Shown one piece after another: positions 27,243-35,737 of a DNA stretch of 64,000 nt. Each line of letters begins with the position of its first letter. The first letter of the stretch is position 1. The notes beneath the pieces were generated by a model that saw only the letters and a list, made by a program, of their open reading frames with translations, was not told the origin of the DNA and ran no database searches. Source of the stretch: Mesorhizobium sp. (GTDB lineage: Bacteria; Pseudomonadota; Alphaproteobacteria; Rhizobiales; Rhizobiaceae); NCBI GenBank assembly GCA_004017535.1, contig SAJS01000004.1, positions 124,001-188,000 on the forward strand. Reading direction: 5' to 3'. A program made the translations under genes and the position numbers.

Positions 27243-29123
27243 TCAACCTTCGCCCGACAGATCGCGCCGCGCCTTGTCGAGCTCCTCGGCATAGCGGCGC
27301 ATCAGATGGCTTTCGGTGAGCAGGCCGAGAACGATGCGCTCATCAAAATCCTCCACCACCGCCAGTTCTTCGGCGCCGGTGCGCTGGAACGTCTCGGCCG
27401 CGGTCTGGACATTCATCGAGGGCACCAGCACCGCGTCCTTAAACTGGGCAAGCGCGCTCACCGGTGTCTCGCCATCGGAGCGATCGCTGTGCAGTTCCGG
27501 CACCAGCAGCATGCCGACATACTGGTCGGCTTGCTCGACGGCAATGACCCGCTGGGCGGAGCCGAGCGGGACCTCCTTGCGGAATTCGGAAAGCGTGGTC
27601 GAGGCGGGGATGGTGCGGACATCCTTGCGCATCATCGATCCGACCGTGAGGCTGCGCATCCAGCCGACGTCATGAGCACTGCGGATCGTCTCGCCGCGCA
27701 GATGGAAGCGCCAGGTCGAGAAGGAGTAGCCAAAGGTCTCGCGCACCAGGATCGCCGACATGATCGAGGCCGCCAGCACCACGCCGGTGAGCGTCAGGTC
27801 GCGGGTGGATTCCAGCGCCAGGAACGTCATGGTCAGCGGACCGCCGACGACGCCGACCGCAAGCGAGGTCATGCCGACGACAGCGGCGACCGCTGGGTCG
27901 ATGCCAGCCGAGGGCGCGGTGATAGCCATGACGCCCGCGAAGACCTTGCCGAGCAGCGCGCCCAGGAACAGCGAGGCGAAGAACAGGCCACCGCGGAAGC
28001 CCGAGCCGAGCGAGATGGCCGAAGCCGCCAGCTTCATCACGAAGACGCTCGCCACGACCGGCAGCGCGTAATTCATGGCGAACTCCCGGTGCAACGCGCC
28101 ATGGCCGCTCGAAAGCACCTGCGGCGTGATCAACCCGAGCAGACCGACGAAGATGCCGCCGATGAACGGCCTGACCGACGCGTCGATCGACAACCGCACG
28201 AAGACGCGCTCGACGATGCTGACCAGATGCATGATGGCGATCGAAGCCGCGCCGCCAAGCAGCCCCAGCAGGAGGAACGGCACATATTCGCTGGCAGTCA
28301 AATTGGGCAGACCCGACAATTCCAGCGGGAACGGCACGCCGCCGAACATTTCCGCGGTCAGCGAGGCTGAAATGGCCGCCGTCATCACCGGCGCCACATT
28401 GGCGACGGAGTAGATGCCGATGACCAGCTCGAAGCCGTAGAAGGCGCCGGTCAGCGGCGCATCGAAAGCGGCGGCGATGGCGCCGGCCGCGCCGCAGCCG
28501 ACCAGGATGCGCACGTCGTTGCGGCGCAGCCGGAAGGCGCGGGCAAGCCGCGATGCGATGCCGGAGCCGATCTGCGTATAGCCTGCCTCCAATCCGACCG
28601 AGGCGCCGAAGCCGGAGGAAATCATCGTCTGCGCCACGATGATGAAAGTGTCGGTGAGCGACATGCGCCCGCCATAGAGCGCGTTCGCCTCGATCGGGTC
28701 GACCGGCGTGCGGAACTTGCGCTTTCTGAGCCAAATGACGGAAAGCCCGAGCAGCAGGCCGCCGATCGCCGGGAACATCGCCTGCACCGGATCGGCCAGC
28801 GAGAACATCGCCGAAAGCCGGCCGCCCGGCTGCACGTCGAACAGCAGATAGTGCATGCCTTGCACCAGCGCGCTCATGCCGGTGACCAGCGCGCCCGCGA
28901 TGGCGCCGACCATGCCGGCCATCAGCACGATGACGATGCCGCGCGCCTCGAGCACGGGGATCGAGCTGATCAGCACCGCACGAAGCCGGCGGGCGTAGAC
29001 TTGTGGGTCGTTTCTGGCAGGCAAGTGAACGGCTCGCCGGTATGCGAAAGAAAAGAACTGCCGTGCCTGATACGCGCGGCGGCTGTGCGTGGCAATCGCA
29101 ATGCCGACCGCCTGTGGCGCCAA
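27243..29123 (-). CDS. CLC-type chloride channel or Cl-/H+ antiporter with CBS domains
   Basis: Up to 626 residues; the first 45 or so are not clearly part of the family, so the start is uncertain. Ten or more membrane segments are followed by a cytoplasmic tail with a CBS pair (about 500-610; SMMRKDVRTIPASTTLSEFRKEV and VLVPSMNVQTAAETF). CLC filter regions are recognisable: GASVGLEAGYTQIGSG with the gating Glu, LGSGFRGGLFFASLFLGA, and GMTSLAVGVVGGPLT. Such proteins move chloride, nitrate or fluoride. The gene faces away from flhA. Confidence 0.85.
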   Translation of the reverse strand: MAPQAVGIAIATHSRRAYQARQFFSFAYRRAVHLPARNDPQVYARRLRAVLISSIPVLEARGIVIVLMAGMVGAIAGALVTGMSALVQGMHYLLFDVQPGGRLSAMFSLADPVQAMFPAIGGLLLGLSVIWLRKRKFRTPVDPIEANALYGGRMSLTDTFIIVAQTMISSGFGASVGLEAGYTQIGSGIASRLARAFRLRRNDVRILVGCGAAGAIAAAFDAPLTGAFYGFELVIGIYSVANVAPVMTAAISASLTAEMFGGVPFPLELSGLPNLTASEYVPFLLLGLLGGAASIAIMHLVSIVERVFVRLSIDASVRPFIGGIFVGLLGLITPQVLSSGHGALHREFAMNYALPVVASVFVMKLAASAISLGSGFRGGLFFASLFLGALLGKVFAGVMAITAPSAGIDPAVAAVVGMTSLAVGVVGGPLTMTFLALESTRDLTLTGVVLAASIMSAILVRETFGYSFSTWRFHLRGETIRSAHDVGWMRSLTVGSMMRKDVRTIPASTTLSEFRKEVPLGSAQRVIAVEQADQYVGMLLVPELHSDRSDGETPVSALAQFKDAVLVPSMNVQTAAETFQRTGAEELAVVEDFDERIVLGLLTESHLMRRYAEELDKARRDLSGEG

Positions 29124-29180
29124 TTTGGCGTTGCGCGAATTAGCGTTAAGAAGGCTTCCGCCGCGACAAAGGCGATAGAT

Positions 29181-29306
29181 TTAATCAGCTGCCGGGATGG
29201 TCAGCGGGCCGCAGTTGTCCTCCGCGACGAAGATCGCCAGCAGCTCCGCCGGCTCGGTGGCGCTGGCGTCGAGTGGCAGCCGGATCGTGCCGATGATCAG
29301 CAGCAT
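29181..29306 (-). pseudogene. Remnant of an antibiotic-biosynthesis-monooxygenase-like small gene
   Basis: A 41-codon frame starts at ATG 29306 with the good ribosome site GGAAGGAAAA. It begins MLLIIGTIRLP, the usual opening of small YgiN-like monooxygenases, and ends AEDNCGPLTIPAAD, where such proteins normally have an AEDGCL block and continue for another 60 residues. The spacing is wrong and no continuation is seen, so it looks like a decayed or deleted gene. It could instead be a real 41-residue peptide gene. Confidence 0.4.
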
Positions 29307-29427
29307 GCGATTTTCCTTCCGCCGACGGGATCGAGGCGGCGTAGCCGCTCTCCCACCTTCGCGCAAGCTTGGAGGGTTACGGTCGAGGGCCTGCCTTGCG
29401 CGTGGCGGGTCTTGATTTGGGGACGAC

Positions 29428-31515
29428 ATGGCGATCAGCGAAACACTCCCGTCCGGCCTGGTGGCGAAGAACGGCCGCGACGTGTTCTTCGCGCTCGGCA
29501 TCGTCGTCATCCTGGCGGTGCTGTTCCTGCCGATCCCCGCCTTCCTCATCGATATCGGCTTGGCCTTCTCGATCGCGCTTTCGGTGCTGATCCTGATGGT
29601 GGCGCTGTGGATCCAGCGGCCGCTCGATTTCTCGTCCTTCCCGACCGTGCTGCTGATCGCCACGATGCTGCGCCTGTCGCTCAACATCGCCACCACGCGC
29701 ATGATCCTGTCGCATGGCAATGAAGGCACGCATGCCGCGGGCTACGTCATCTCAGGCTTCTCCAAGCTGGTGATGTCGAGCGACTTCGTCATTGGTCTCA
29801 TCGTCTTCATGATCCTGATCGTGGTGAACTTCATCGTCATCACCAAGGGCGCCACCCGTATCGCCGAGGTCGGCGCGCGTTTCACCCTCGACGCCATCCC
29901 AGGCAAGCAGATGTCGATCGACGCCGATCTTTCCGCCGGCATGATCGACGACAAGACCGCGCAGCTGCGCCGCCGCGAGCTGGAAGAGGAATCCTCCTTC
30001 TTCGGCTCGATGGACGGCGCCTCTAAATTCGTGCGCGGCGACGCTATCGCCGGCCTGATCATCACCGCCATCAACATCGTCGGCGGCATCGCCATCGGCT
30101 ATCTGCGCCACGGCATGGGCCTCGGCCAGGCCGCCGATGTCTTCATCAAGCTGTCGGTCGGCGACGGCCTCGTCACCCAGATCCCGGCGCTCATCGTTTC
30201 GCTCGCCGCCGGCATGCTGGTCTCCAAGGGCGGAACGCGCGGCTCGGCCAACCAGGCGGTGTTCGGCCAGCTCGGCGCGCACCCGCGCGCGCTCTATGTC
30301 GCGGCCTCGCTGCTCGTCATCCTCGGCCTGATGCCAGGCCTGCCGTTGTTCCCCTTCTTCGCGCTTGCCGGCGGCATGGCCGGCTTGGGCTACATCATCC
30401 CGCTGCGCCAGCACCGCGCGCTTGCCGCCGCCGAAGCCTTGAAGACGCAGGAGAAGGCGAACAAGGTCGAGGAGGAGAAGAACTCGGTCAAGGCCTCTCT
30501 GGTCACCGCCGAGATCGAGCTGCTGATCGGCAAGCAGCTGTCGACCAGGCTGATGGTGGCGCATCAGGAGCTGGTGTTCCGCATGTCGAAGATGCGCAAG
30601 AAATTCGCCCAGCAATATGGCTTCGTCGTGCCGGAAGTGCGCGTTGCCGACGACTTCGCCATTCCGCCGAAGAGCTACCAGATCAAGGTGCACGGCACCG
30701 TCGTCGCCGAATACCAGATGCGGGTCGGCGAGATCATGGTGCTGCTTGGCACGCGCGGCGTGCCGGAAATCCCCGGCGAGGAAATCCGCGAGCCGGCCTT
30801 CGGCATGCGCGCCTATTCGGTGCTCGAAACCTTCGCCGAGGATCTCAAGCGCGAGAACTTCACCTTCGCCGACAACATGTCGGTGCTGCTCACGCATCTC
30901 TCCGAGGTGATCCGCAACAACCTGCCGCAGCTTCTCTCCTACAAGGACATGAAGGCGCTGCTGGAGCGGCTCGACCCCGAATACCGCAAGCTCGCCGACG
31001 AGATCTGCACCTCCCACATCTCCTATCCCGGCCTGCAGGCGGTGCTGAAGCTGCTGCTCGCCGAGCGCGTCTCGATCCGCAACCTGCACCTGATCATCGA
31101 GGCCATCGCCGAGATCGCGCCGCATGTGCGCCGCACCGAGCAGATCGTCGAACATGTGCGCATCCGCATGGCCCAGCAGATCTGCGGCGACCTCTCCGAG
31201 GGCGGCACGCTCAAGGTGTTGCGCCTCGGCAACCGCTGGGACCTCGCCTTCCATCAAAGCCTCAAGCGCGACGCCAAGGGCGAGGTGCGCGAGTTCGACA
31301 TCGACCCGCGCCAGCTCGAGGAGTTTGGCCAGGACGCGACCAAGGCAATCCGCAAGCATCTCGAGGCCGGCGAGCGCTTCGTGCTCGTCACCGCGCCAGA
31401 CGCGCGTCCCTATGTGCGCATGATCATCGAGCGGCTGTTCACCACGCTTCCCGTGCTCAGCCATGTCGAGATCGCCAAGGGCGTCGAGATCAAGGTGCTC
31501 GGAACCATCTCGTGA
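29428..31515 (+). CDS. flhA: Flagellar type III export protein FlhA
   Basis: 695 residues. FlhA forms the nonameric ring above the export gate and is the main energy transducer and chaperone docking site. It has eight spans in the first 330 residues, with family blocks [28 protein letters not shown] and [17 protein letters not shown] between them. After a charged linker (about 335-360) comes the cytoplasmic domain ([29 protein letters not shown]-like, [15 protein letters not shown]). The fliR start overlaps its stop by 4 bases. Confidence 0.98.
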   Translation: MAISETLPSGLVAKNGRDVFFALGIVVILAVLFLPIPAFLIDIGLAFSIALSVLILMVALWIQRPLDFSSFPTVLLIATMLRLSLNIATTRMILSHGNEGTHAAGYVISGFSKLVMSSDFVIGLIVFMILIVVNFIVITKGATRIAEVGARFTLDAIPGKQMSIDADLSAGMIDDKTAQLRRRELEEESSFFGSMDGASKFVRGDAIAGLIITAINIVGGIAIGYLRHGMGLGQAADVFIKLSVGDGLVTQIPALIVSLAAGMLVSKGGTRGSANQAVFGQLGAHPRALYVAASLLVILGLMPGLPLFPFFALAGGMAGLGYIIPLRQHRALAAAEALKTQEKANKVEEEKNSVKASLVTAEIELLIGKQLSTRLMVAHQELVFRMSKMRKKFAQQYGFVVPEVRVADDFAIPPKSYQIKVHGTVVAEYQMRVGEIMVLLGTRGVPEIPGEEIREPAFGMRAYSVLETFAEDLKRENFTFADNMSVLLTHLSEVIRNNLPQLLSYKDMKALLERLDPEYRKLADEICTSHISYPGLQAVLKLLLAERVSIRNLHLIIEAIAEIAPHVRRTEQIVEHVRIRMAQQICGDLSEGGTLKVLRLGNRWDLAFHQSLKRDAKGEVREFDIDPRQLEEFGQDATKAIRKHLEAGERFVLVTAPDARPYVRMIIERLFTTLPVLSHVEIAKGVEIKVLGTIS

Positions 31516-32264
31516 ACGCGCTCTCGCAAGGCGTCGTCATCGCCGCCTTCCTCGCCTTCTGCCGCATAGGCGCCTGCTTCATGCTGATGCCGGGGCTGTC
31601 CAGCGCGCGCGTGCCGCTGCAGATCAGGCTCTTCGTGTCGGTCGCCGCCACCGGCGGCCTGCTCGCTTTCCTGTGGGATCGCATCTATCCATTCGTCGAT
31701 CCGCGCCCGCAGGTGCTCGCGCCGATGATCGTTTCGGAGCTGCTGGTCGGCGGGCTGATCGGCGCCATGACCAGGCTCTACATGGAAGCGTTGCGTTTCA
31801 TGGGCTCGGCCATCGCCACGCTGATCGGCTATGGCGGCTCAGGCGGGCCGGCGATCGAGGAGCCGGAGCCGCAGGCAGCCCTTGCCGCCATCATCTCCTT
31901 CTCGGCCCTGCTACTGCTCTTCGTCTTCGACTTCGACCACGAGATCGTCAAGGCGCTCGTCGCCTCCTACCAGGTCGCGCCGGTCAACGTGTTCTTCAAC
32001 CCGCAGGCGGCGCTGGTCGACGTCACCGACACTGTGTCGGACTCCTTCTTCCTGGTCATCCGGCTCGGCAGCCCGTTCGTCGCCTATGCCATCCTGGTCA
32101 ACCTGACGATCGGCTTCGTCAACAAGCTGACGCCGCAGATCCCGGTCTATTTCATCTCGCTGCCCTTCGTCATCGCCGGCGGCATGATCATCTTCTATTT
32201 CGCCGTCGGCACGCTGCTGTCGCTCTTCGTCGACGGCTTCGTCGACCTGACGCTGGCGAGATAG
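31512..32264 (+). CDS. fliR: Flagellar type III export gate protein FliR
   Basis: 250 residues, GTG start overlapping flhA. About six membrane spans; the family blocks [23 protein letters not shown] and [11 protein letters not shown] and the final [21 protein letters not shown] are present. FliR closes the FliP-FliQ-FliR gate. A fliJ-like gene begins 2 bases after its stop. Confidence 0.96.
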   Translation: MNALSQGVVIAAFLAFCRIGACFMLMPGLSSARVPLQIRLFVSVAATGGLLAFLWDRIYPFVDPRPQVLAPMIVSELLVGGLIGAMTRLYMEALRFMGSAIATLIGYGGSGGPAIEEPEPQAALAAIISFSALLLLFVFDFDHEIVKALVASYQVAPVNVFFNPQAALVDVTDTVSDSFFLVIRLGSPFVAYAILVNLTIGFVNKLTPQIPVYFISLPFVIAGGMIIFYFAVGTLLSLFVDGFVDLTLAR

Positions 32265-32266
32265 CC

Positions 32267-32653
32267 ATGACCACGCGCAAGGACCGTCTGAAGAAATTGG
32301 TCAAGGTGCAGGAGCAGTTGAAGGCGCTGCACGAGACCCGCCATGCCGGCTTCCTCGCCGCAGCCGTCAGGGCGGAAGCGGAGGCCAAGGAACTGGTCGA
32401 GCATTTCGACACCGACAAATCGCTGGCAGGCCTCTTTCCAGCGCTCTACCACAAGCGCATCACCGACGCGCTTGGCCGGCAAAAACAGAACCTGAAAGAT
32501 GCCAGGCAGGAAGCCGCGCTGATCGCCACCGCGACGGCGCGCACCAACATGGTCGAGCGCGCCTACAAGGACGTGCGCCGCCGCGACGAACGCGAACGCT
32601 CAGACCGCGAGCGGCTCGATCTCATCACGCAGAAGCGAAGGGACGACGACTAG
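32267..32653 (+). CDS. FliJ-like coiled-coil flagellar protein
   Basis: 128 residues from ATG 32267. Almost all helix, very rich in K, R, E and A: LKKLVKVQEQLKALHETRHAGFL and NMVERAYKDVRRRDERERSDRERLDLI. Size and charge pattern fit FliJ, the coiled-coil stalk inside the FliI ATPase ring that also handles export chaperones. It is tightly linked to fliR. FliJ proteins are poorly conserved, so this is a position- and composition-based call. Confidence 0.6.
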   Translation: MTTRKDRLKKLVKVQEQLKALHETRHAGFLAAAVRAEAEAKELVEHFDTDKSLAGLFPALYHKRITDALGRQKQNLKDARQEAALIATATARTNMVERAYKDVRRRDERERSDRERLDLITQKRRDDD

Positions 32654-32723
32654 CCTTCGCAAGCCTGCCACAAGCTTGTTCAGTCATTCTGCGGATGACA
32701 AAACCGGCAAAGGGCGGACTTTC

Positions 32724-33293
32724 TTGGCCATTTCCCCACCCAGCGACATCGTCATGGACGTTGCCCGCGCAGCGGAGCCGGCCGATGTCGAGGCCGCGCG
32801 CGCGGCGCTCGCAAGAAGGGCGAATGGCACTTCGGCACCGTTCTCTGTCGATCCGTCCGCAACGGTCGATGCCGGCTCCGTGCTCTCGCGCGCCACGGCC
32901 GACAAGGTGGAAGCCGCCAATCCCGCGAAGAAGTTCCAGCGCTTCGAGGCGATGGTACTGACGACCTTCATCCAGAACATGATGCCTAAGGACGCCGAGG
33001 GCGTATACGGCAAGGGCCTGGCCGGCGACATGTGGAAGTCGCAGCTCGCCGAGAAGGTGGCCGATGTCATGGCCGCGCATGGCGGTATCGGCATCGCCCG
33101 ATCCATGCTCGCCGACCACTATCTCGACGGCAAGCAAAAGCTGCCGGTGGGCCCCGTTGCCGGCGGACCGCAGAGAGCGGAGATCGACCAGCAAACCACG
33201 CTTTCGACCTCGATGGTCGAGGAGCTTGAGCGCAAGGCCGCACGGTCGATGACCGGCGACGACACAACCATAAAAACGGACATCAATATCTAG
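32724..33293 (+). CDS. flgJ: Rod-binding protein, FlgJ N-terminal type
   Basis: 189 residues from TTG 32724, chosen because AAAGGGCGGA sits 6 bases upstream; the next in-frame ATG (32754) has no ribosome site. The Rod-binding domain (about 70-130) shows KFQRFEAMVLTTFIQNMMPKDAEGVYGKGLAGDMWKSQLAEKVADVMA. There is no muramidase domain, as usual in alphaproteobacteria; the transglycosylase at 14988 probably supplies that activity. It caps the rod during assembly. Confidence 0.85.
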   Translation: MAISPPSDIVMDVARAAEPADVEAARAALARRANGTSAPFSVDPSATVDAGSVLSRATADKVEAANPAKKFQRFEAMVLTTFIQNMMPKDAEGVYGKGLAGDMWKSQLAEKVADVMAAHGGIGIARSMLADHYLDGKQKLPVGPVAGGPQRAEIDQQTTLSTSMVEELERKAARSMTGDDTTIKTDINI

Positions 33294-33301
33294 GGACCTA
33301 C

Positions 33302-33721
33302 ATGGCCGACCAGACGGACCTTTCCAACCTTCCCGCGCGCGCCAATGCATTGGACGCGCCCGCCGCCGCACGACCCGGCAACCTCGCCGCCATCATCGGC
33401 CGCATCGAGGAAGTCGTGGACGAGGAGACCGCCGGCATCCGCAGCGGAACGGCCTATGACCTCAAGGCCTCGAACGCGCGCAAGAGCCGGTATCTTTACG
33501 AGCTCAGCCGCGCGCTCAAGGGCGCCAACGAGATCGAGTTCCTCGAGCAGCATCGCGAGGGTCTTTTGCGGCTGCGCCAGAAACTGGCCAAGAACGAAGC
33601 GGCGATCCTTGCCCATCTCAACGCCGTCAACGAGGTCGCGACGCTTCTGAGGAATGCCATACAGCGAGCCGATACGGACGGTACCTATTCGGCCGCCGAG
33701 TTCGGCATGGCCCGAGCCTGA
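33302..33721 (+). CDS. flgN: FlgN-like flagellar export chaperone
   Basis: 139 residues, mostly helical, with LAAIIGRIEEVVDEETAGIRSGTAYDL, then KSRYLYELSRALKG and LLRLRQKLAKNEAAILAHLNAVNEVATLL. Size and helix pattern fit FlgN, which escorts FlgK and FlgL to FlhA. It follows the flgJ-type gene by 8 bases. The family is divergent; the name depends partly on location. Confidence 0.7.
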   Translation: MADQTDLSNLPARANALDAPAAARPGNLAAIIGRIEEVVDEETAGIRSGTAYDLKASNARKSRYLYELSRALKGANEIEFLEQHREGLLRLRQKLAKNEAAILAHLNAVNEVATLLRNAIQRADTDGTYSAAEFGMARA

Positions 33722-33752
33722 TTGAGATGACCTGGGCGCAAGGAAAGACCCG

Positions 33753-34283
33753 GTGATAAAGTTTGTCGCCGCCGCGCTGTGGATTTGCGCCGTGACGCTG
33801 GGCGCGGTCTTCTATTCCTTCCAGGCGGCCAGCCAACGCGGCGCGGCCGAACCGCCGAAGCCGATGCTGGGCGGCCTCGACTACGTCAAGACCGACATGA
33901 TCTCGGTGCCGCTGCTGCGCGATGGCACGATCGACGGCTATTTCCTCACCAAGCTCGTCTATACCGTTGAGCCGGAGCAGATGAAGAAGCTGTCGGTCCC
34001 GGCGCAGGCGTTGATGACCGACCAAGTCTATTCCTATCTCTATTCCAATCCGCAGATCGATTTCACGAAGAAGGAATCGATCGATCTCGACGCCTTCCGC
34101 AAGTCGATTCGCGATACCATCAACACCCGCATTGGCGTCGAGCTGGTGCACGACGTGCTGATCGACCAGGTCAACTTCCTCTCCAAGGACGATATCCGCG
34201 ACAACGCGCTGCGCCGTCGCAGGGGCGCCGGGGAAACCGCGGCGGCAATGACCAAGGCGTTCAAGGCCGCGCCGGAGCATTGA
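33753..34283 (+). CDS. Membrane-anchored protein at the end of the flagellar cluster
   Basis: 176 residues, GTG start with AAGGAAAG upstream. One N-terminal span (VAAALWICAVTLGAVFYSF, about 4-22) and a soluble, presumably periplasmic domain with a central LVYTVEPEQMKKLSVPAQALMTDQVYSYLY. The topology recalls FliL, but no diagnostic motif was found. It trails flgN by 31 bases and is probably co-transcribed; a motility role is inferred from place only. Confidence 0.6.
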   Translation: MIKFVAAALWICAVTLGAVFYSFQAASQRGAAEPPKPMLGGLDYVKTDMISVPLLRDGTIDGYFLTKLVYTVEPEQMKKLSVPAQALMTDQVYSYLYSNPQIDFTKKESIDLDAFRKSIRDTINTRIGVELVHDVLIDQVNFLSKDDIRDNALRRRRGAGETAAAMTKAFKAAPEH

Positions 34284-34469
34284 TTACCGGCACGGAGGCA
34301 TCAGCCGCGCTTACCCCTGTTGCGACATGACGCATGGTGACCGCGTTGACGTTTACGTCAACTCGAAGCTATATGCGCGGTGACAGGCGACCGCGCAGGC
34401 GCGGCGCATCTACCTCGCCCAGCGGCCAAGCGCCGGTGCGCGTCAACGCAACCAACGAGGAGAACAGCC

Positions 34470-34754
34470 ATGGGCGTTCAGGAGATTGCCGACAAGATCA
34501 GGTCGCGCGTGGCAAGCGCGGGCTTCGAGCATTCGGTCAAGTTCGACACCGGCAGCGACGGCGTCATCGTCATCGACGGTGCGACCGTCTCGACCACCGA
34601 TGCGCCGACCGACTGCACCGTGAAGCTGTCGCTCGACGATCTGGATTCGCTGATTGCCGGCGACCTCAACCCGACCATGGCCTTCATGGCCGGCAAGCTA
34701 AAGGTCGAAGGCGACATGACGGTCGCCATGGCACTCAGCCAGCTGCTCGGCTGA
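34470..34754 (+). CDS. SCP2 sterol-binding domain protein
   Basis: 94 residues from ATG 34470, with CGAGGAGA 7 bases before it; an in-frame upstream start at 34380 gives an arginine-rich, non-family tail. The SCP2 pattern is visible: DGVIVIDGATV, DCTVKLSLDDLDSLIAGDLNPTMAFMAGKLKVEGDM. Stand-alone SCP2 domains bind lipids or acyl-CoA; the ligand is unknown. The 186 bases upstream contain no recognised promoter. Confidence 0.88.
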   Translation: MGVQEIADKIRSRVASAGFEHSVKFDTGSDGVIVIDGATVSTTDAPTDCTVKLSLDDLDSLIAGDLNPTMAFMAGKLKVEGDMTVAMALSQLLG

Positions 34755-34765
34755 TCGTTCGCAAG

Positions 34766-34798
34766 AAACAAGGCCGCCCGTCGGACGGCGTTGTTTTG
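34766..34798 (+). terminator. Probable terminator after the SCP2 gene
   Basis: AAACAA-GCCG and CGGC-TTGTTT form an interrupted stem with TTTTGTC after it, starting 12 bases after the stop. Confidence 0.5.
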
Positions 34799-34806
34799 TC
34801 GAACCT

Positions 34807-34862
34807 AGAGCAATTCCAGGAAAAGTGCGTGGCGGTTTTCCGTCCGGAATTGCGTGAAAACG
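34807..34862 (+). repeat. Palindromic intergenic repeat (RIME-like)
   Basis: GCAATTCC at 34810-34817 pairs with GGAATTGC at 34846-34853, and inner GGAAAA pairs with TTTTCC. The core AAAAGTGCGTGGCGGTTTTCC resembles the core of the other palindromic repeats in this window. It lies between the convergent SCP2 and GNAT genes. Confidence 0.75.
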
Positions 34863-34868
34863 AAAGTG

Positions 34869-35639
34869 TCAGGCGACGAAGCCCGGCGCCTGCCCCTTGA
34901 TCTTGCGGCCAGCGGCCTTGATGGTGCCCTTGGCGCCATCCAGCGCGCCGTCCTTCAGCTCCAGCGCCAGAAGCCGGTGCCGCTCATAGGGGCCAGGCAT
35001 GGCGAGCGCTCCGGTGCGGTCGGCCGAGAAGCCGAACCGTCCGTAATAGGGCGCATCGCCGACGAGCAGGATCGCACCATGGCCGAGCCGCGCGGCCTCG
35101 GCGATCGCATGCCGCATCAGCGCCGAGCCGATGCCGCCGCTCTTCAAGCCAGGCTCGACCGCCAGCGGGCCAAGCAGAAGCGCTGCCGGACCGCCCTCGC
35201 CCAGCCTCACATCCCAAAGCCGCACCGTGCCGACGACGACGCCCGACGCATCGCGGGCCACGAAGGCCAGTCCCTCCGAAGGCCGGCGGCCGCGCCTCAG
35301 CTTCTCGGACGACTTCTTCTTGCGCTTCGGCCCCATGGCGCGGTCGAGCAGCGCTTCGCGCGCCGTGGTGTCGGCCGCGCCTTCGCCGACGATGACGAAG
35401 GCAGGCGCCTGGACGGCCCCCTCGTCCGGCGCGCCGCGCGAGCCAGCCTGTGCCCGGAGGGCAAGGGAGGGCGCCAGCGCATTTTCAGGCGAAGTGGAAA
35501 CCGGTTCGCCGTAAGAAAATGCGCCACGAAGCACTGCCGCAATCGGGCTCTTCTCCCCCGCGGAGAAAAGCTCGGCCGACGGTCCGGACGAGGGGGCAAT
35601 TTCGGTGGCCGCGATGGCCGATTTGATCAGGTATTCCAT
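34869..35639 (-). CDS. GNAT family N-acetyltransferase with repeat-derived N-terminal extension
   Basis: 256 residues from ATG 35639 (GAAGGATCG upstream). The acetyltransferase part starts near residue 82 (FVIVGEGAADTTAREALLDRAMG) and carries LGPLAVEPGLKSGGIGSALMRHAI, the acetyl-CoA pyrophosphate loop (about 163-185), and DAPYYGRFGFS. The first 80 residues have no family character, and codons for about residues 38-54 come from a palindromic repeat. The functional start might be internal, but no good alternative was found. In rhizobia a GNAT gene commonly lies next to the ornithine decarboxylase found here 98 bases upstream. The acceptor is unknown. Confidence 0.78.
   Translation of the reverse strand: MEYLIKSAIAATEIAPSSGPSAELFSAGEKSPIAAVLRGAFSYGEPVSTSPENALAPSLALRAQAGSRGAPDEGAVQAPAFVIVGEGAADTTAREALLDRAMGPKRKKKSSEKLRRGRRPSEGLAFVARDASGVVVGTVRLWDVRLGEGGPAALLLGPLAVEPGLKSGGIGSALMRHAIAEAARLGHGAILLVGDAPYYGRFGFSADRTGALAMPGPYERHRLLALELKDGALDGAKGTIKAAGRKIKGQAPGFVA
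35477..35524 (-). repeat. Palindromic repeat inside the GNAT reading frame
   Basis: GCGCATTTTC (35477-35486) and GAAAATGCGC (35515-35524) are perfect 10-base arms; inner GGCGAA/TTCGCC extends the structure, and the loop contains GTGGAAACCGG as in the other repeats. It is read in frame as part of the GNAT N-terminal extension. Confidence 0.75.
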
Positions 35640-35737
35640 GTCCGCGATCCTTCACGAGCGGAGATCTTTTCCACAAGCGAGCCCGGGCGGGCGACAGGCG
35701 CCCGCGCCGGTTGATCTGAGCGGTTCTTGCGAACGGC

